This document shows positions 15,745 to 24,426 of a DNA stretch of 64,000 nucleotides, piece after piece. The notes beneath the pieces were generated by a model. The model was not told the DNA's origin, did no database searches, and saw only the letters and a list, made by a program, of their open reading frames with translations. A program made the position numbers and the translations under genes. Position 1 is the first letter of the stretch. Every line of letters begins with the position of its first letter. The stretch is from Ilumatobacteraceae bacterium (lineage in GTDB: Bacteria; Actinomycetota; Acidimicrobiia; Acidimicrobiales; Ilumatobacteraceae): NCBI GenBank assembly GCA_025463305.1, contig JAOBWK010000029.1:98249-162248 (forward strand), in the 5' to 3' direction.

Positions 15745-16752
15745 GTGGTGGTCGTCGCGGCCGCTGGTGTGGTGGCAGCGAGATCGACATCGGACACGGC
15801 CCGAACATCGGGATCGTCGACCGTCTCGTTGCCAGCGTCAGGCGATCCGTCGCCGTCGAGCGACGCTCCATCGAGCGCGGCACCCGGTCCTGTGGTCGCA
15901 CCGTCCGCATCGACGCCGGCCGGGCTGTTGCTCGTCGGAGACAGCTTCGCCGGCGGCCTGTCGCCGTTCCTCGAACGGGCCTTGTCCTCGCTCGGCGAGA
16001 CCACGCTGACCACCGACTACAAGGTGTCGTCCGGGCTCGTCCGCAACGACTTCTTCGATTGGCCGGCGCACCTTGCCCAGACCATGCCGAGCGCTGGCGC
16101 GCGCGTCGTCGTCGCGATGTTCGGAGCAAACGACGGCCAATCGTTCCACGACATGCCGAACGTGGCCGTTGACTCGGACCAATGGAAGACCGAGTACGCG
16201 AAGCGTGTCGACGCGATGATCGATCTGCTCACCGCAGGCGGCAGACAGGTCATCTGGGTGGGTGTCCCCGATGCCCAGGATCCTGACCTGACCGCGCACC
16301 TCTCGGTCCAGAACGAGGTCGCAGAAGCCGAAGTGGCAAAGCATCCAACGGTCGTGTTCGTCGACACGTGGAAGTACTTCTCGGGGATCTCCGGCGGGTT
16401 CGCACCATTGATCCGTGACCCCCGCACGGGCGCGTTCGTCGCGACGCGCTCCACGAAGGACGGCTTTCACCCGAACACCGAAGGCGAGGAGATCCTCGCC
16501 GCATACGTGTCCCAAGCCGTCGTCGACGTGCTCGCCAAGCTCGGGGCGGACGTCTCGACCGCGTCCACACTTCCGCAGGCGCAGGACGGCGCAGCATCGG
16601 CCTTCTATGTCGTCGTCGACGGCGACAGCCTCAGCAAGATCGCCGGCCAAGTCGGAACCACCGTGTCGGCCATCGTCGCGGCGAACGGGTGGGATTCGGC
16701 TGAGCACCTGATCTACGCCGGCATGAAGCTCAAGATGCCGACCTCCACGTAG
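15745..16752 (+). CDS. Secreted DUF459-like SGNH hydrolase with C-terminal LysM
   Basis: 335 residues from the GTG at 15745. The open frame extends upstream to 15613 and encodes a convincing basic lead (RRTYLRRRFLVATVVVV) without any ATG, GTG or TTG, so the start is uncertain. The SGNH domain has LLLVGDSFAGG (nucleophile Ser), a block with VVAMFGANDGQ and the catalytic DGFHPN, as in DUF459 periplasmic hydrolases near cell-wall acylation genes. A LysM peptidoglycan-binding repeat ends the protein (YVVVDGDSLSKIAGQVGTT). It probably acts on acetyl or other ester groups in the wall. Confidence 0.8.
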   Translation: MVVVAAAGVVAARSTSDTARTSGSSTVSLPASGDPSPSSDAPSSAAPGPVVAPSASTPAGLLLVGDSFAGGLSPFLERALSSLGETTLTTDYKVSSGLVRNDFFDWPAHLAQTMPSAGARVVVAMFGANDGQSFHDMPNVAVDSDQWKTEYAKRVDAMIDLLTAGGRQVIWVGVPDAQDPDLTAHLSVQNEVAEAEVAKHPTVVFVDTWKYFSGISGGFAPLIRDPRTGAFVATRSTKDGFHPNTEGEEILAAYVSQAVVDVLAKLGADVSTASTLPQAQDGAASAFYVVVDGDSLSKIAGQVGTTVSAIVAANGWDSAEHLIYAGMKLKMPTST

Positions 16753-16880
16753 AGGTCCGAGTACGTGTCAGCCGTTGGCGACCATCGGGAGTTCCGACGA
16801 GCAGATCGGAGCGGGAACCAACGAAGTCGCGTGTGCTGGCCTCGCGGCGTGTCGTCGAGGCGTCATCAGAGCTCGCGCGC

Positions 16881-17901
16881 TCAACCGGTGACGGTGATGG
16901 GCACTTCGGGCGACAGGTAGGTCGGGCCTCCTGGTGGCCCTTCTGCGGTGTAGGCGACGCGGAGGCCGTACACGCCAGGAGGCACGGCACTGCCAGGCCC
17001 GCCATCGCAGCGATTCGCTCCATAGATCAGATCGATCGAGCCGGTACCGCCGGGGGCGACTACGGGTCCACCGCCGACGCCGGCGATGCCTCCCGCGAAG
17101 TCGCCGATGACGTGGTCGGTGCCGGGAGCGACGAGAACTCCGACGACGGGCGAGCCGCTGTCCAACGTGAAGGGTGCCGAGCCGGTGTTGGTGATCTCGA
17201 GCTGCCCCTTCCCCATCTCCCACTGATGGATCGAGGACTGATCGGGTACGACGCGGAGTGCGATGCCGGCGTCTGCCGGATCGGTCCCGATCAGGTCCGG
17301 GCACACCGGAGACCGGACATCCGGACCATCGCATCCCGCAGGCCGATAGGTGTGGCTGCCGAGCGTGATCCGCAGCGCGTCGCCCCAACGGGCGAGGAGC
17401 TCGTCAGCGTATGTCTCCAGACCCGGTGCGAGTTGGATGTCGACCGCCAGCCAGCCGGTGCCGACCTCAGAGAAGTACGGCGGATCGACGGCGATGCTCG
17501 TGGAGATCGCATCGAGCTCGGGCAGGGTGTGTGTGGCCTGTTCGACGACGAGCCGCTCCGGGTGGGCCACCAGCAGGCAGCCGCTCCGGTGAGGACGACA
17601 TCATCTCCGGGCAGCGACACCCTCGACGGGTCGATCGGATCGTTCGGCGGCACGGTGAGCGCGGGGACCGCGGTCGTCCCCGGCGCGACCGTCAGGGCCG
17701 TGGTGCCTGGCAGCGCGGTGGTCTGCGGCGCGAGCGTGAGGGTCGTGGTGCTTGGCAGCTCGGTCGTCTGTGGCACGGTTGTCGTCGGCCGACAGGGACG
17801 CTCCCGGCGGTCGCGCTCCGTGTGGCCGTCGATCGACTCCCACACGCCGCGACGCTGATGAGGAGGACCCCCACGGCGAGAGACCGGATCGTCGCCTTCA
17901 C
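16881..17901 (-). pseudogene. Lipoprotein gene broken by two frameshifts
   Basis: Three successive reverse frames join into one sensible protein. The frame from 17901 gives a lipoprotein signal (MKATIRSLAVGVLLISVAAC). A second frame gives a Thr/Pro linker (PTTTVPQTTELPSTTTL) and PPNDPIDPSRVSLPGDDVV. A third frame, effective from about 17580, gives VAHPERLVVEQATHTLPEL through to the end TYLSPEVPITVTG. The mature part has WLAVDIQLAPGLETYADELL and beta-rich repeats. Shifts fall near 17800 and near 17580. This is either a decayed gene or two sequencing errors. The function of the intact protein is unknown. Confidence 0.6.
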
Positions 17902-17981
17902 CCCGTCATCGTCGCACGCTGGAGCTCACGGGTCATCGCGTTCACGTGTTCGTCGCCAGAAGTTCGGTGGGTGCGGATCGG

Positions 17982-18701
17982 TCAGTGGATGCGGCCGTGG
18001 CGGCGGCGGACGCGGGCGATGCCTCGCAGGTCGTGCCAGGCGGTGCGAACGATGTGCACTCGTGAGTCGGGGTCATCGACCCAATCGACCGGAACCTCGT
18101 GGATCGGGTGGCCTCGACGTGCGGCGAGCACCAGCAATTCGGTGTCGAAGAACCACCCGTTGTCCTGCACATCGGGGAGCAGAGCGGCGGCCACATCGGC
18201 GCGGATCGCCTTGAACCCGCACTGGGCGTCGCGGAACGACGTGCCGAGCACATGGTGCAGCAGCGCGTTGTAGCAGCGAGAGATGACCTCGCGCTTCACG
18301 CCGCGGACGATCCGCGATTCGCTCGCGAGACGGCAGCCGATGGCGATGTCCGCGCGCCCGTCGCGCACCGCTGCGACGAGCTCGTGCAGTGCGTCCAGGC
18401 CGGTCGACAGGTCGACGTCTGTGTAGGCGAGGATCGATGCGTCGGAGCTGGTCCACGCCGACCGCAGCGCGAGTCCTCGTCCGGCACCGTCGACCTCGAT
18501 GACGCGAACGTGGGGTAGCTCCGCGGCAAGTCGGTGCGCAACCTTCAACGTGTCGTCGGTGGAGCCGTTCTCCGCGATCGTGATCTGCCAGCTCCGCCAA
18601 TTCTGGAGGTACGAGTGCAGGGCATGCACACTCGCGACGAGGACGTGTGCCTCGTTGTGCACCGGCACCACGATGTCGAGCTCGAGTCTGTCGCGCGGCA
18701 C
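17982..18701 (-). CDS. Family 2 glycosyltransferase, polyprenyl-phosphate type
   Basis: 239 residues from the GTG at 18701, which shares one base with the stop of the upstream mannosyltransferase-like gene. The GT-A fold is clear: LDIVVPVHNEAHV at the N-terminus, the nucleotide-binding ENGSTDDT, the DxD motif in AYTDVDLSTGLD, and GFKAIRADVAAALLP then WFFDTELLVLA. No C-terminal membrane helices follow. It resembles dolichyl/polyprenyl-phosphate glucose or mannose synthases, which charge the lipid carrier used by GT-C enzymes such as its neighbour. The much longer frame to 20192 is a false extension. Confidence 0.85.
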   Translation of the reverse strand: MPRDRLELDIVVPVHNEAHVLVASVHALHSYLQNWRSWQITIAENGSTDDTLKVAHRLAAELPHVRVIEVDGAGRGLALRSAWTSSDASILAYTDVDLSTGLDALHELVAAVRDGRADIAIGCRLASESRIVRGVKREVISRCYNALLHHVLGTSFRDAQCGFKAIRADVAAALLPDVQDNGWFFDTELLVLAARRGHPIHEVPVDWVDDPDSRVHIVRTAWHDLRGIARVRRRHGRIH

Positions 18702-19924
18702 TAAGCGACCCAGCGTTTGGTGATCCAGCGGTCCAGCGATGCCGCGGCGAGCACGAGGCTGCCGGCGCCGAGCGAGAACACGATCGTGCGTCGGTTCTTG
18801 ACCAGGTCGGTGACGGCGACGTAGAGCGGCAGGACCAGCATGAGGTAGCGCGTGCTCGACATCCAGGCATACAGCGGCGCAGCGGCGCTCGAGGACGCGA
18901 TGAGCAACCACTGCGCACCCGCCCAAGCGAGCAACACCCATCGACACCGCTCGAACCGTTGCCGGCACAGCAACGGCCACAAGACGAGGACGAGCAACGC
19001 CGCGAGGACGAAGTAGTGGTCGGCCAGGATGGGCCAGCCGAGGTACCAGTCGGGGTGTCGGATGAACCGGATCGCGTCGGGGATCGTCTGCGTCAGCGGC
19101 GCCGGATGCTTGCCCCAATACCGGCGGAGCTCGCGGGTGAAGGCAAACCAATCGTGATACACGATCCTGTTGATCGCCAGGAACGCGACGTACCCACTCG
19201 CCGCGACGGCCGTCCATCCGAGTCTGCGCATGCGGCGCGTCCACGGCATGGCCGTGTCCGTCAGAACCCACAACGCGAGGGGAACGATGCACAAGAACCC
19301 GGGCTGGCGCGTCAGCGCTGCGAACGCCGCGAAGACCGAGGCCACCCCGACCCGATCCTTGAGCAGGAAGTACAGGAACCCGGCAGTCAAGAGCAGGAAG
19401 AGGCTCTCGCTGTAGAGCAACGAGAAGTAGATGGTGGCCGGCGACACGATGAACAAGAGCAGCGACAGCTGTGCGCCGTCCCGCAACGCCGGCCGAGACC
19501 GCAACGCTCGATAGAACCACGTGTGGCCGACGACCGAGGCCACGGCCGAGACAGCGAACGCGGCGACGACGTCCTTGCGGAAGATGAACATCGCGACTCG
19601 AACGAGCGCGGGGTACAGCGGGAAGAAGGCGATCGCCGAGGGGCGGGAGCCATGGGGCTGATATCCGTGCTGAGCGATCGACAGGAACCAGCTCGCGTCG
19701 TTCTTGCGGAACACCGATGACAGTTCGGTGAACGAGTACCCGCAGGATGCGCCGGCGAGGACGATGATGGTCGCCAGGGCCAACTGGTATCCGGCGAACA
19801 CCATCACGTCGCGTGGCACGCGGTCGGTCGCGCGGCGGAACCACCGCGGCCCGGGACCCTCGCCGCTCGTCCCATCCACGACCGCGACTCGCCCGACGGC
19901 TACGAGTTCGATGTCGCTGCACAT
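18701..19924 (-). CDS. GT-C type (PIG-V/mannosyltransferase-like) integral membrane glycosyltransferase
   Basis: About 407 residues from the ATG at 19924 (MCSDIELVAVG). An in-frame start at 19993 lies deeper inside the upstream lipoprotein gene. About eight membrane helices are visible. The first external loop has NDASWFLSIAQHGYQ, the acidic/aromatic loop expected in GT-C enzymes, and FFPLYPALVR and YSESLFLLLTAGFLYFLL follow as in PIG-V and related mannosyltransferases. It should use a polyprenyl-phosphate sugar, probably made by the overlapping GT2 gene, to glycosylate a wall glycan or protein outside the membrane. Confidence 0.75.
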   Translation of the reverse strand: MCSDIELVAVGRVAVVDGTSGEGPGPRWFRRATDRVPRDVMVFAGYQLALATIIVLAGASCGYSFTELSSVFRKNDASWFLSIAQHGYQPHGSRPSAIAFFPLYPALVRVAMFIFRKDVVAAFAVSAVASVVGHTWFYRALRSRPALRDGAQLSLLLFIVSPATIYFSLLYSESLFLLLTAGFLYFLLKDRVGVASVFAAFAALTRQPGFLCIVPLALWVLTDTAMPWTRRMRRLGWTAVAASGYVAFLAINRIVYHDWFAFTRELRRYWGKHPAPLTQTIPDAIRFIRHPDWYLGWPILADHYFVLAALLVLVLWPLLCRQRFERCRWVLLAWAGAQWLLIASSSAAAPLYAWMSSTRYLMLVLPLYVAVTDLVKNRRTIVFSLGAGSLVLAAASLDRWITKRWVA

Positions 19925-20406
19925 CCGCCGCGGTCCGCCTGCGTGGTGCTGGTCTTCTGCTCGAGACTCGCAGCGGTGGCATCTTGTTCGCACACGGAGA
20001 CGGTGACTCCGGCTGGCACACCCTTCGCCATGGCACGGACGAGTGCTCGCTGCGCGAGGGCGTCATCACCAGGTTCGAGGGGATGCACGACCAACACGAC
20101 GGCACTCGAGCCGGGCGTGAGGAATGTGACGAACCGTGATCCGAATGCAGATCTGCCCTCGTTGGCGATGAAGTGCGACGCGTTTGCAGCAACCTCGGCG
20201 GGCGATGGCTGGGTGGTCACCACCGCCTGGCTCGAGGCCGCTTGCGAGCTGGGTGTCAAGAGGGTCGTACCGGTCGACGTACCGATCGCACCACCCGCAG
20301 CGAGGTGTCCGGAACCGTCACTGCCGGTCGTCATCTGATCAGGATCGCCGCACGCTGCCAACGAGCAGAGCACCACCACAGACGCAAACATGATCCGACG
20401 AGACAT
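19900..20406 (-). CDS. Putative lipoprotein
   Basis: 168 residues from the ATG at 20406. The signal MSRRIMFASVVVLCSLAAC has a clean lipobox, and upstream in-frame residues are charged and unlikely. A Gly/Ser/Thr-rich spacer (about residues 25-65) leads to a small domain with EVAANASHFIANEGRSAFGS and VVLVVHPLEPGDDALAQRAL. It overlaps the start of the mannosyltransferase-like gene and probably shares its transcript. No family recognised. Confidence 0.65.
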   Translation of the reverse strand: MSRRIMFASVVVLCSLAACGDPDQMTTGSDGSGHLAAGGAIGTSTGTTLLTPSSQAASSQAVVTTQPSPAEVAANASHFIANEGRSAFGSRFVTFLTPGSSAVVLVVHPLEPGDDALAQRALVRAMAKGVPAGVTVSVCEQDATAASLEQKTSTTQADRGGCAATSNS

Positions 20407-20502
20407 GCCACTCCATTCGTCGATCGGTCTCGTCATCGTGCAGGCGTCTGCACGTGACGTCAAGGACAGGACTGGGGACTTCGACACTGATTCACTCCGT
20501 GT

Positions 20503-20837
20503 TCACTCGGCGTCGCCGGCGACGAGCCCGGCAGGATCAGGCCGAGATCCTCCGACGGCTACGGCTGCGACTGCGGCGAGGGCTGGTACTTCGGGTGGCC
20601 ACGACCCGATGATCAGATCGGCATGAACCACATGTCGAGGCTCGTCCAACACGACCAGTGCGTCACCTCGACGGCTGATTGAACCAAGGGCCGGTCGACG
20701 CTCGGATTGCGGAGCGCCGGGACGTTCCGGCTTCGGCGGATGCGACGCTGCACGATCAGCCATTCAGCGACGACCATGACCACGCTGTCGTCGAGCGGGT
20801 CGAGATCGCGATCGTTCACCTCTGCATGGTGGCTCAT
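20503..20837 (-). pseudogene. Possible frameshifted small protein
   Basis: A reverse frame from the ATG at 20837 reads plausibly (DDSVVMVVAEWLIVQRRIRR, then RPLVQSAVE). Another frame then continues with DALVVLDEPRHVVHADLII and PPEVPALAAVAAVAVGG to 20503. Both halves have the G/C-ending codons of real genes here. A single shift near 20660 would join them. No homologue is recognised, so this is a weak call. The rest of 20838-21230 shows nothing supportable. Confidence 0.3.
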
Positions 20838-21231
20838 CTCCGGTGAGCGGTCGGCTCGAGTTCCCAACTGTTCGACAGCAGTTCACCTGCCAGCCACCCC
20901 TCGTCCCCTCGTCGTCTGATTCGCTGAGAAGCGATGGATGGACGAGCCGGTCGAACACGTGCGACCGCACCGGACACACCGGTCTGGGCTCCGCACACCG
21001 GGCACAGTGCTGGTCACGTTCGAGATCTGAGGCGACAGCTCGACTGGCACCGAGTGCACAGCGCGCCTCAGCATCATCGAGAGGTATGACGCTGCGGATG
21101 CGCGCGGACCTGTGGGTGGACTGAGCGCTGCGCGGCGATGCAGGATCGGCTCTTCACGTCGTCCTTGAGACGTCGAACGCCACGCGGTCGGCCCACCGCG
21201 TGCTGTGGTAGCAGCCGTTTCCATGCCTGGC

Positions 21232-21306
21232 TTTCATCGCTCGGCCACCATCGGGACGTGCGCTGTTCATCTGTCGGACACCCGCCACCCTTACGGTCGC
21301 GGGCTC
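21232..21306 (+). promoter_or_regulatory. PHO-box-like leaderless promoter, copy A
   Basis: A 75-base block directly before the ATG at 21307 aligns without gaps, with about 55 of 75 bases identical, to 22906-22980. It contains an 11-base-period direct repeat GTTCATC-TGTC-GGACACC (21265-21282), like the PhoP boxes of actinobacteria (GTTCACC repeats), and a -10-like TACGGT (21292-21297) nine bases before the ATG. It precedes the pst locus, consistent with phosphate-starvation control. Confidence 0.6.
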
Positions 21307-22527
21307 ATGGACACCTTGCCGCGACTCGATGGCGAGCGCACGCCCCCCGAGCGCTCGGGCGCGGTCGAGGTGTTCCTGCAGACGCTGCAGGGTGCTCAGG
21401 CGCAGTACATCGCGTCCTTGCAGAACGCCGTCTTCGCGCTGCGCAACCAGACCGGTCAGATGCCGTGCCTGGCCGCCGCCCACGGGCGCTTGACCCAGCG
21501 GATGTTCGACGCGCAACGCCTCATCCTGAGCCAGCGAGCCGACGCCGACGCCACCGTTTCGCGGATCGCCCGCGACACCGAGCTCGAAGCGATCGCGATG
21601 GTCAACGCGGCTCGCCGTGCTGTCGCGACGAATGGGCGCACCACCGTCGCGCGTCGCGCCGTCGTTCGGCCAGCGCCGTCGGCCGCCCGCCCGATCGATG
21701 AAGCGATGATGTCACCGCGTCAGGAGATCGCGGCGATGGGGATGTCCGTCGTGCACTCGCTCGCTGACGTCGAGGCGTTGGCGCGCGTCATCGATGAGGC
21801 ATTCGAACCGGACGAACCGGATGGTGTCGCGGCGCTGCGCCAGCTCGGCGCGCTGCTCGACGACTGGTGGTCGGCAGAGACGCAGGAGAGCCGTGCGGCG
21901 ATCGACGATGCGCGTGCTCGGTCCGCACTGCGACTCCACATCGCGCAGATCCACGCCGACGAGATCTCGGGTGGCGCACCTCTGCTGGAAGAGGTCGAGG
22001 CGGTCGAGCCCGAGCCGATCCCGGCCGGCGCCCCAACACCGGCGCTGACGCCAACGGTGGAACCGCCGGCCATCACAACCCGCGTCGAGCAACGACCAGT
22101 CGCTACCGTGCCGGACCTGCTCCCGACGACGATGCTCCGTGCGTTCGAAGGGGCTGACGCGACGAACTTGAGCGACCTGTTGGCGAGCCTGTCGGCTTCG
22201 TTGGACGACCCACGTGATGACACGCCTTCGAGCGGCCCCGTCATCGCGGATCGCCGCGACGACGAGGCGGTCGAGGCACACGTCGTCGACGTCACGGAGT
22301 CGGGGATCACCGCTCCGGTCGAACCGCGAGGACTCGTCATCCGGTTGGACGCCCCGGTGCCGGCCCCGGCCCTCGGCGGCTCGGACGAGGCGTTCCGGCG
22401 GTTCTGGGTGCGAGGTGGCCAGTCGGAGCCCGAGACGCACTCACTCGGATGGATCGCGTTGCGAGTGGCGCTCCCGATGGCAGGCATCATGGGGGCAGTC
22501 GCCGCCGTCATGGCCGTGATCGGCTGA
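21307..22527 (+). CDS. Coiled-coil, tail-anchored protein at the head of the pst locus
   Basis: 406 residues from the ATG at 21307 (MDTLPRLDGE), chosen because the promoter block and the MDT start are repeated at 22981. Residues 20-100 are helical (VEVFLQTLQGAQAQYIASLQ, RLILSQRADADATVSRIA). A mid domain, a Pro/Val/Thr-rich acidic linker and a C-terminal membrane helix (ALRVALPMAGIMGAVAAVMAV) follow. Lack of a signal peptide and the tail anchor imply that the bulk is cytoplasmic. The shared layout with 23499-24422 and its position before pstC suggest a regulator or scaffold of the phosphate transporter. Function unknown. Confidence 0.7.
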   Translation: MDTLPRLDGERTPPERSGAVEVFLQTLQGAQAQYIASLQNAVFALRNQTGQMPCLAAAHGRLTQRMFDAQRLILSQRADADATVSRIARDTELEAIAMVNAARRAVATNGRTTVARRAVVRPAPSAARPIDEAMMSPRQEIAAMGMSVVHSLADVEALARVIDEAFEPDEPDGVAALRQLGALLDDWWSAETQESRAAIDDARARSALRLHIAQIHADEISGGAPLLEEVEAVEPEPIPAGAPTPALTPTVEPPAITTRVEQRPVATVPDLLPTTMLRAFEGADATNLSDLLASLSASLDDPRDDTPSSGPVIADRRDDEAVEAHVVDVTESGITAPVEPRGLVIRLDAPVPAPALGGSDEAFRRFWVRGGQSEPETHSLGWIALRVALPMAGIMGAVAAVMAVIG

Positions 22528-22545
22528 CGCTCGCCGGCCCGTGCG

Positions 22546-22770
22546 CTACCCGCGGCTCCACGTCGTGACGATGCGCAGCACTCCGCCGCGCATCGTGTGC
22601 TGCCGGGTCGGCTGGCGGGTCATCAGACCATCGACATCGTCGGTGGGGTAGAGCGGAGCAAGCAGCGTCATGGTCTTGCCGGTCGACTTGTCGACGTACA
22701 CGTAGCGCCATTCGGCGTCGTCGTCACCCACGTCGTGGGTGTCGGTGATGGCACGCAACTTGAAGGCCAT
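22546..22770 (-). CDS. Small conserved-looking basic/acidic protein
   Basis: 74 residues from the ATG at 22770 (MAFKLRAITDTHDVGDDDAE). The body WRYVYVDKSTGKTMTLLAPL reads as a compact beta-rich domain, and the longer frame upstream is less protein-like. No ribosome binding site is present, but a -10-like TATCCT lies seven bases before the ATG, fitting leaderless expression. It is reverse to its neighbours. Function unknown. Confidence 0.5.
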   Translation of the reverse strand: MAFKLRAITDTHDVGDDDAEWRYVYVDKSTGKTMTLLAPLYPTDDVDGLMTRQPTRQHTMRGGVLRIVTTWSRG

Positions 22771-22905
22771 GTGCGGGAGGATAGCCAACGGTCCGCACGG
22801 CCGCTCCGGTTCGTTCCGGTGGCCCAGCCCGCCTGCGCCTTGAGGATCCGACGGTCCTCGGCGCGCCCACCGCAGAGCGTGGTCGACCGGACGGTCTCTT
22901 CTGTC

Positions 22906-22980
22906 TTTCATCGGGTGGCTACCGACCGGACGTGCGGCGTTCATGTGGAAGTCACTCACCACACTTACGGTCTGGGCCTC
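22906..22980 (+). promoter_or_regulatory. PHO-box-like leaderless promoter, copy B
   Basis: Gapless relative of 21232-21306. It carries GTTCATG-TGGA-AGTCACT (22939-22956) with the same 11-base period and TACGGT (22966-22971) nine bases before the ATG at 22981. It probably drives the mini-ORF and the pstC-pstA-pstS transcript. Confidence 0.6.
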
Positions 22981-23055
22981 ATGGACACCACGCAGCGGCG
23001 CCAAGAGGTCGAGCAGATCACCGCGCTCGCGCCGCTGACGGCATCGGTCGGGTGA
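22981..23055 (+). CDS. 24-residue leaderless mini-ORF upstream of pst genes
   Basis: The ATG is at exactly the place where copy A of the promoter starts a 406-residue protein, and the first three codons are the same (MDT). Here the frame ends after 24 codons (MDTTQRRQEVEQITALAPL and five more). The next gene starts eight bases after the stop. It could be a leader peptide, a translational coupler for 23063, or the stump of a truncated paralogue of 21307-22527. Confidence 0.45.
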   Translation: MDTTQRRQEVEQITALAPLTASVG

Positions 23056-23062
23056 CACCATC

Positions 23063-23509
23063 GTGGGTCAGCTGAACGGAAGCGCGAAGAACGGCCACGA
23101 CGCCGACGTACCACTCGCGATGCCGCTGTACGACCACGCCCAGGAGCGCGAGGCCGTGTGGCCGCCGGTGGGTGAGAGCCATTGGGCGGACGGCGTTGTG
23201 GACGAGGTCGAGGCGGAGCGGCACCGGCTGCAGGCGGCCATCGCCGACGCGAAGCAGCGAGCGCTCGTCGCGCGGGAACGCAGCGCCTCGACCGAGCCGC
23301 ACGTTCGTGATGTGCTGCGGGCCGAACTGGAGGCGTCGTCGGCGCAGCTGGCCGCGCTCGAGGCGGACACGGAGGCGAAGATCGCCTCCGTCCGCGCCGC
23401 TGCGGACGCAGAGGCGGCGCGGATCATCGCCGAGGCGCGCGAACGGGTGACGCTCAGCGCAGACGGCACGAGCAACGCCGATTCGCCACAGGTGCCACGT
23501 GTTGAGTGA
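23063..23509 (+). CDS. Coiled-coil protein in the pst locus
   Basis: 148 residues from GTG. After a ~45-residue leader, residues 50-135 form one long Ala/Glu/Arg-rich coiled coil (EAERHRLQAAIADAKQRALV, then QLAALEADTEAKIASVRAAA). No signal peptide or membrane helix is present, so it is cytoplasmic. It overlaps the next gene by 11 bases. It probably interacts with the coiled-coil, tail-anchored proteins at 21307 and 23499. No named family. Confidence 0.6.
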   Translation: MGQLNGSAKNGHDADVPLAMPLYDHAQEREAVWPPVGESHWADGVVDEVEAERHRLQAAIADAKQRALVARERSASTEPHVRDVLRAELEASSAQLAALEADTEAKIASVRAAADAEAARIIAEARERVTLSADGTSNADSPQVPRVE

Positions 23510-24422
23510 GATCGTGACGACCGACGATTCCGCGTTGCCGCCGCGAGCCGAGATCGCGCTGTTGACGATGCAGCTGCGCGCCGCCCTGAAGGAAGCCGCG
23601 GGGGCGGAGTCGGGTGCTGCGCTGACCGATGATGCCGCGGCCCAGGCACAGCTGCGCGACCGCCTCGCGCCGTTGGTCGAGGAGCGTCGCCGCGCGCTAG
23701 ACGCCGCTTTGCAACAAGCGCAGGCGGACGCGGCGCTGCGGATCGCTGCCGCGCAGCGCGCCGCAGACGTGATGGTCGCACAGGCGGCGAAGCGCAGGAG
23801 GCCCTCGGCTCCAGCGCCCGTAATCGACGAGCCGCCGAAGGTAAGCCAGCCGTCTGCACTCGTGCCGCCCACGGCGGCCACATCACCGCTCACGGACGTG
23901 GTCGCAGCCGTTTCGCTCGAGGACGTTCCGGTCGAGATCGACGTCGCGGCGCGGGTCATTCCGAGCCCCGTCGGCGCAGTGCCCGTCGAGGCCGTGCCTG
24001 ACGATCGCCCCATCACCGAAGTCGTCATGGCCGTGCTACCGCCGACGGCCGACGAGCCGGCCGTCGAGACGCCGATCGCGGAGCCCATCGTGCTGCCGAT
24101 CTTCGACGTGACGAACTTGAGGGTTGGCGAAACGGACGCTGACGAGCCCTGGCGGGCAGGGCGCGGTCAGCCGAACACGACCAACGTCGTGATCGACGCA
24201 GAAGCATTTGCCACCGTGTTCGCGACGGTCTTCGCCACCGTTCTCGAGGAGCGGTTCCCCGGCGTGGCCCACGGCATGCAGCCATGGCCGGGGTACGCGG
24301 CCGCTCCGACACCCGCGCCCGTGAGGCAGTCGTTCTGGGCACACGCCCGGCACACCGACGTGCTCCTGCTGAGCTTCGCGATGATCATCGCGCTTGTCGT
24401 CCTTGCGGCGTGGTTGGCCTGA
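23499..24422 (+). CDS. Coiled-coil, tail-anchored protein preceding pstC
   Basis: 307 residues from GTG, overlapping the previous gene. An N-terminal helical region (ALLTMQLRAALKEAAGAE, then VEERRRALDAALQQAQADA) is followed by a Pro/Val-rich linker and a short Phe/Val repeat (FATVFATVFATVLEERF, about residues 236-252). A C-terminal membrane helix (VLLLSFAMIIALVVLAAWL) ends the protein. The layout is the same as 21307-22527. pstC starts four bases after the stop. It is a candidate accessory subunit or signalling partner of the phosphate permease. Not recognised. Confidence 0.65.
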   Translation: MLSEIVTTDDSALPPRAEIALLTMQLRAALKEAAGAESGAALTDDAAAQAQLRDRLAPLVEERRRALDAALQQAQADAALRIAAAQRAADVMVAQAAKRRRPSAPAPVIDEPPKVSQPSALVPPTAATSPLTDVVAAVSLEDVPVEIDVAARVIPSPVGAVPVEAVPDDRPITEVVMAVLPPTADEPAVETPIAEPIVLPIFDVTNLRVGETDADEPWRAGRGQPNTTNVVIDAEAFATVFATVFATVLEERFPGVAHGMQPWPGYAAAPTPAPVRQSFWAHARHTDVLLLSFAMIIALVVLAAWLA

Positions 24423-24426
24423 TCCG

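Noticed and set aside
17982..20192. A 736-codon reverse open frame
   Set aside because: Only its last 239 codons are a real glycosyltransferase. The rest runs antisense-like in the wrong frame through the mannosyltransferase and lipoprotein genes and reads as Arg/Pro-rich nonsense.
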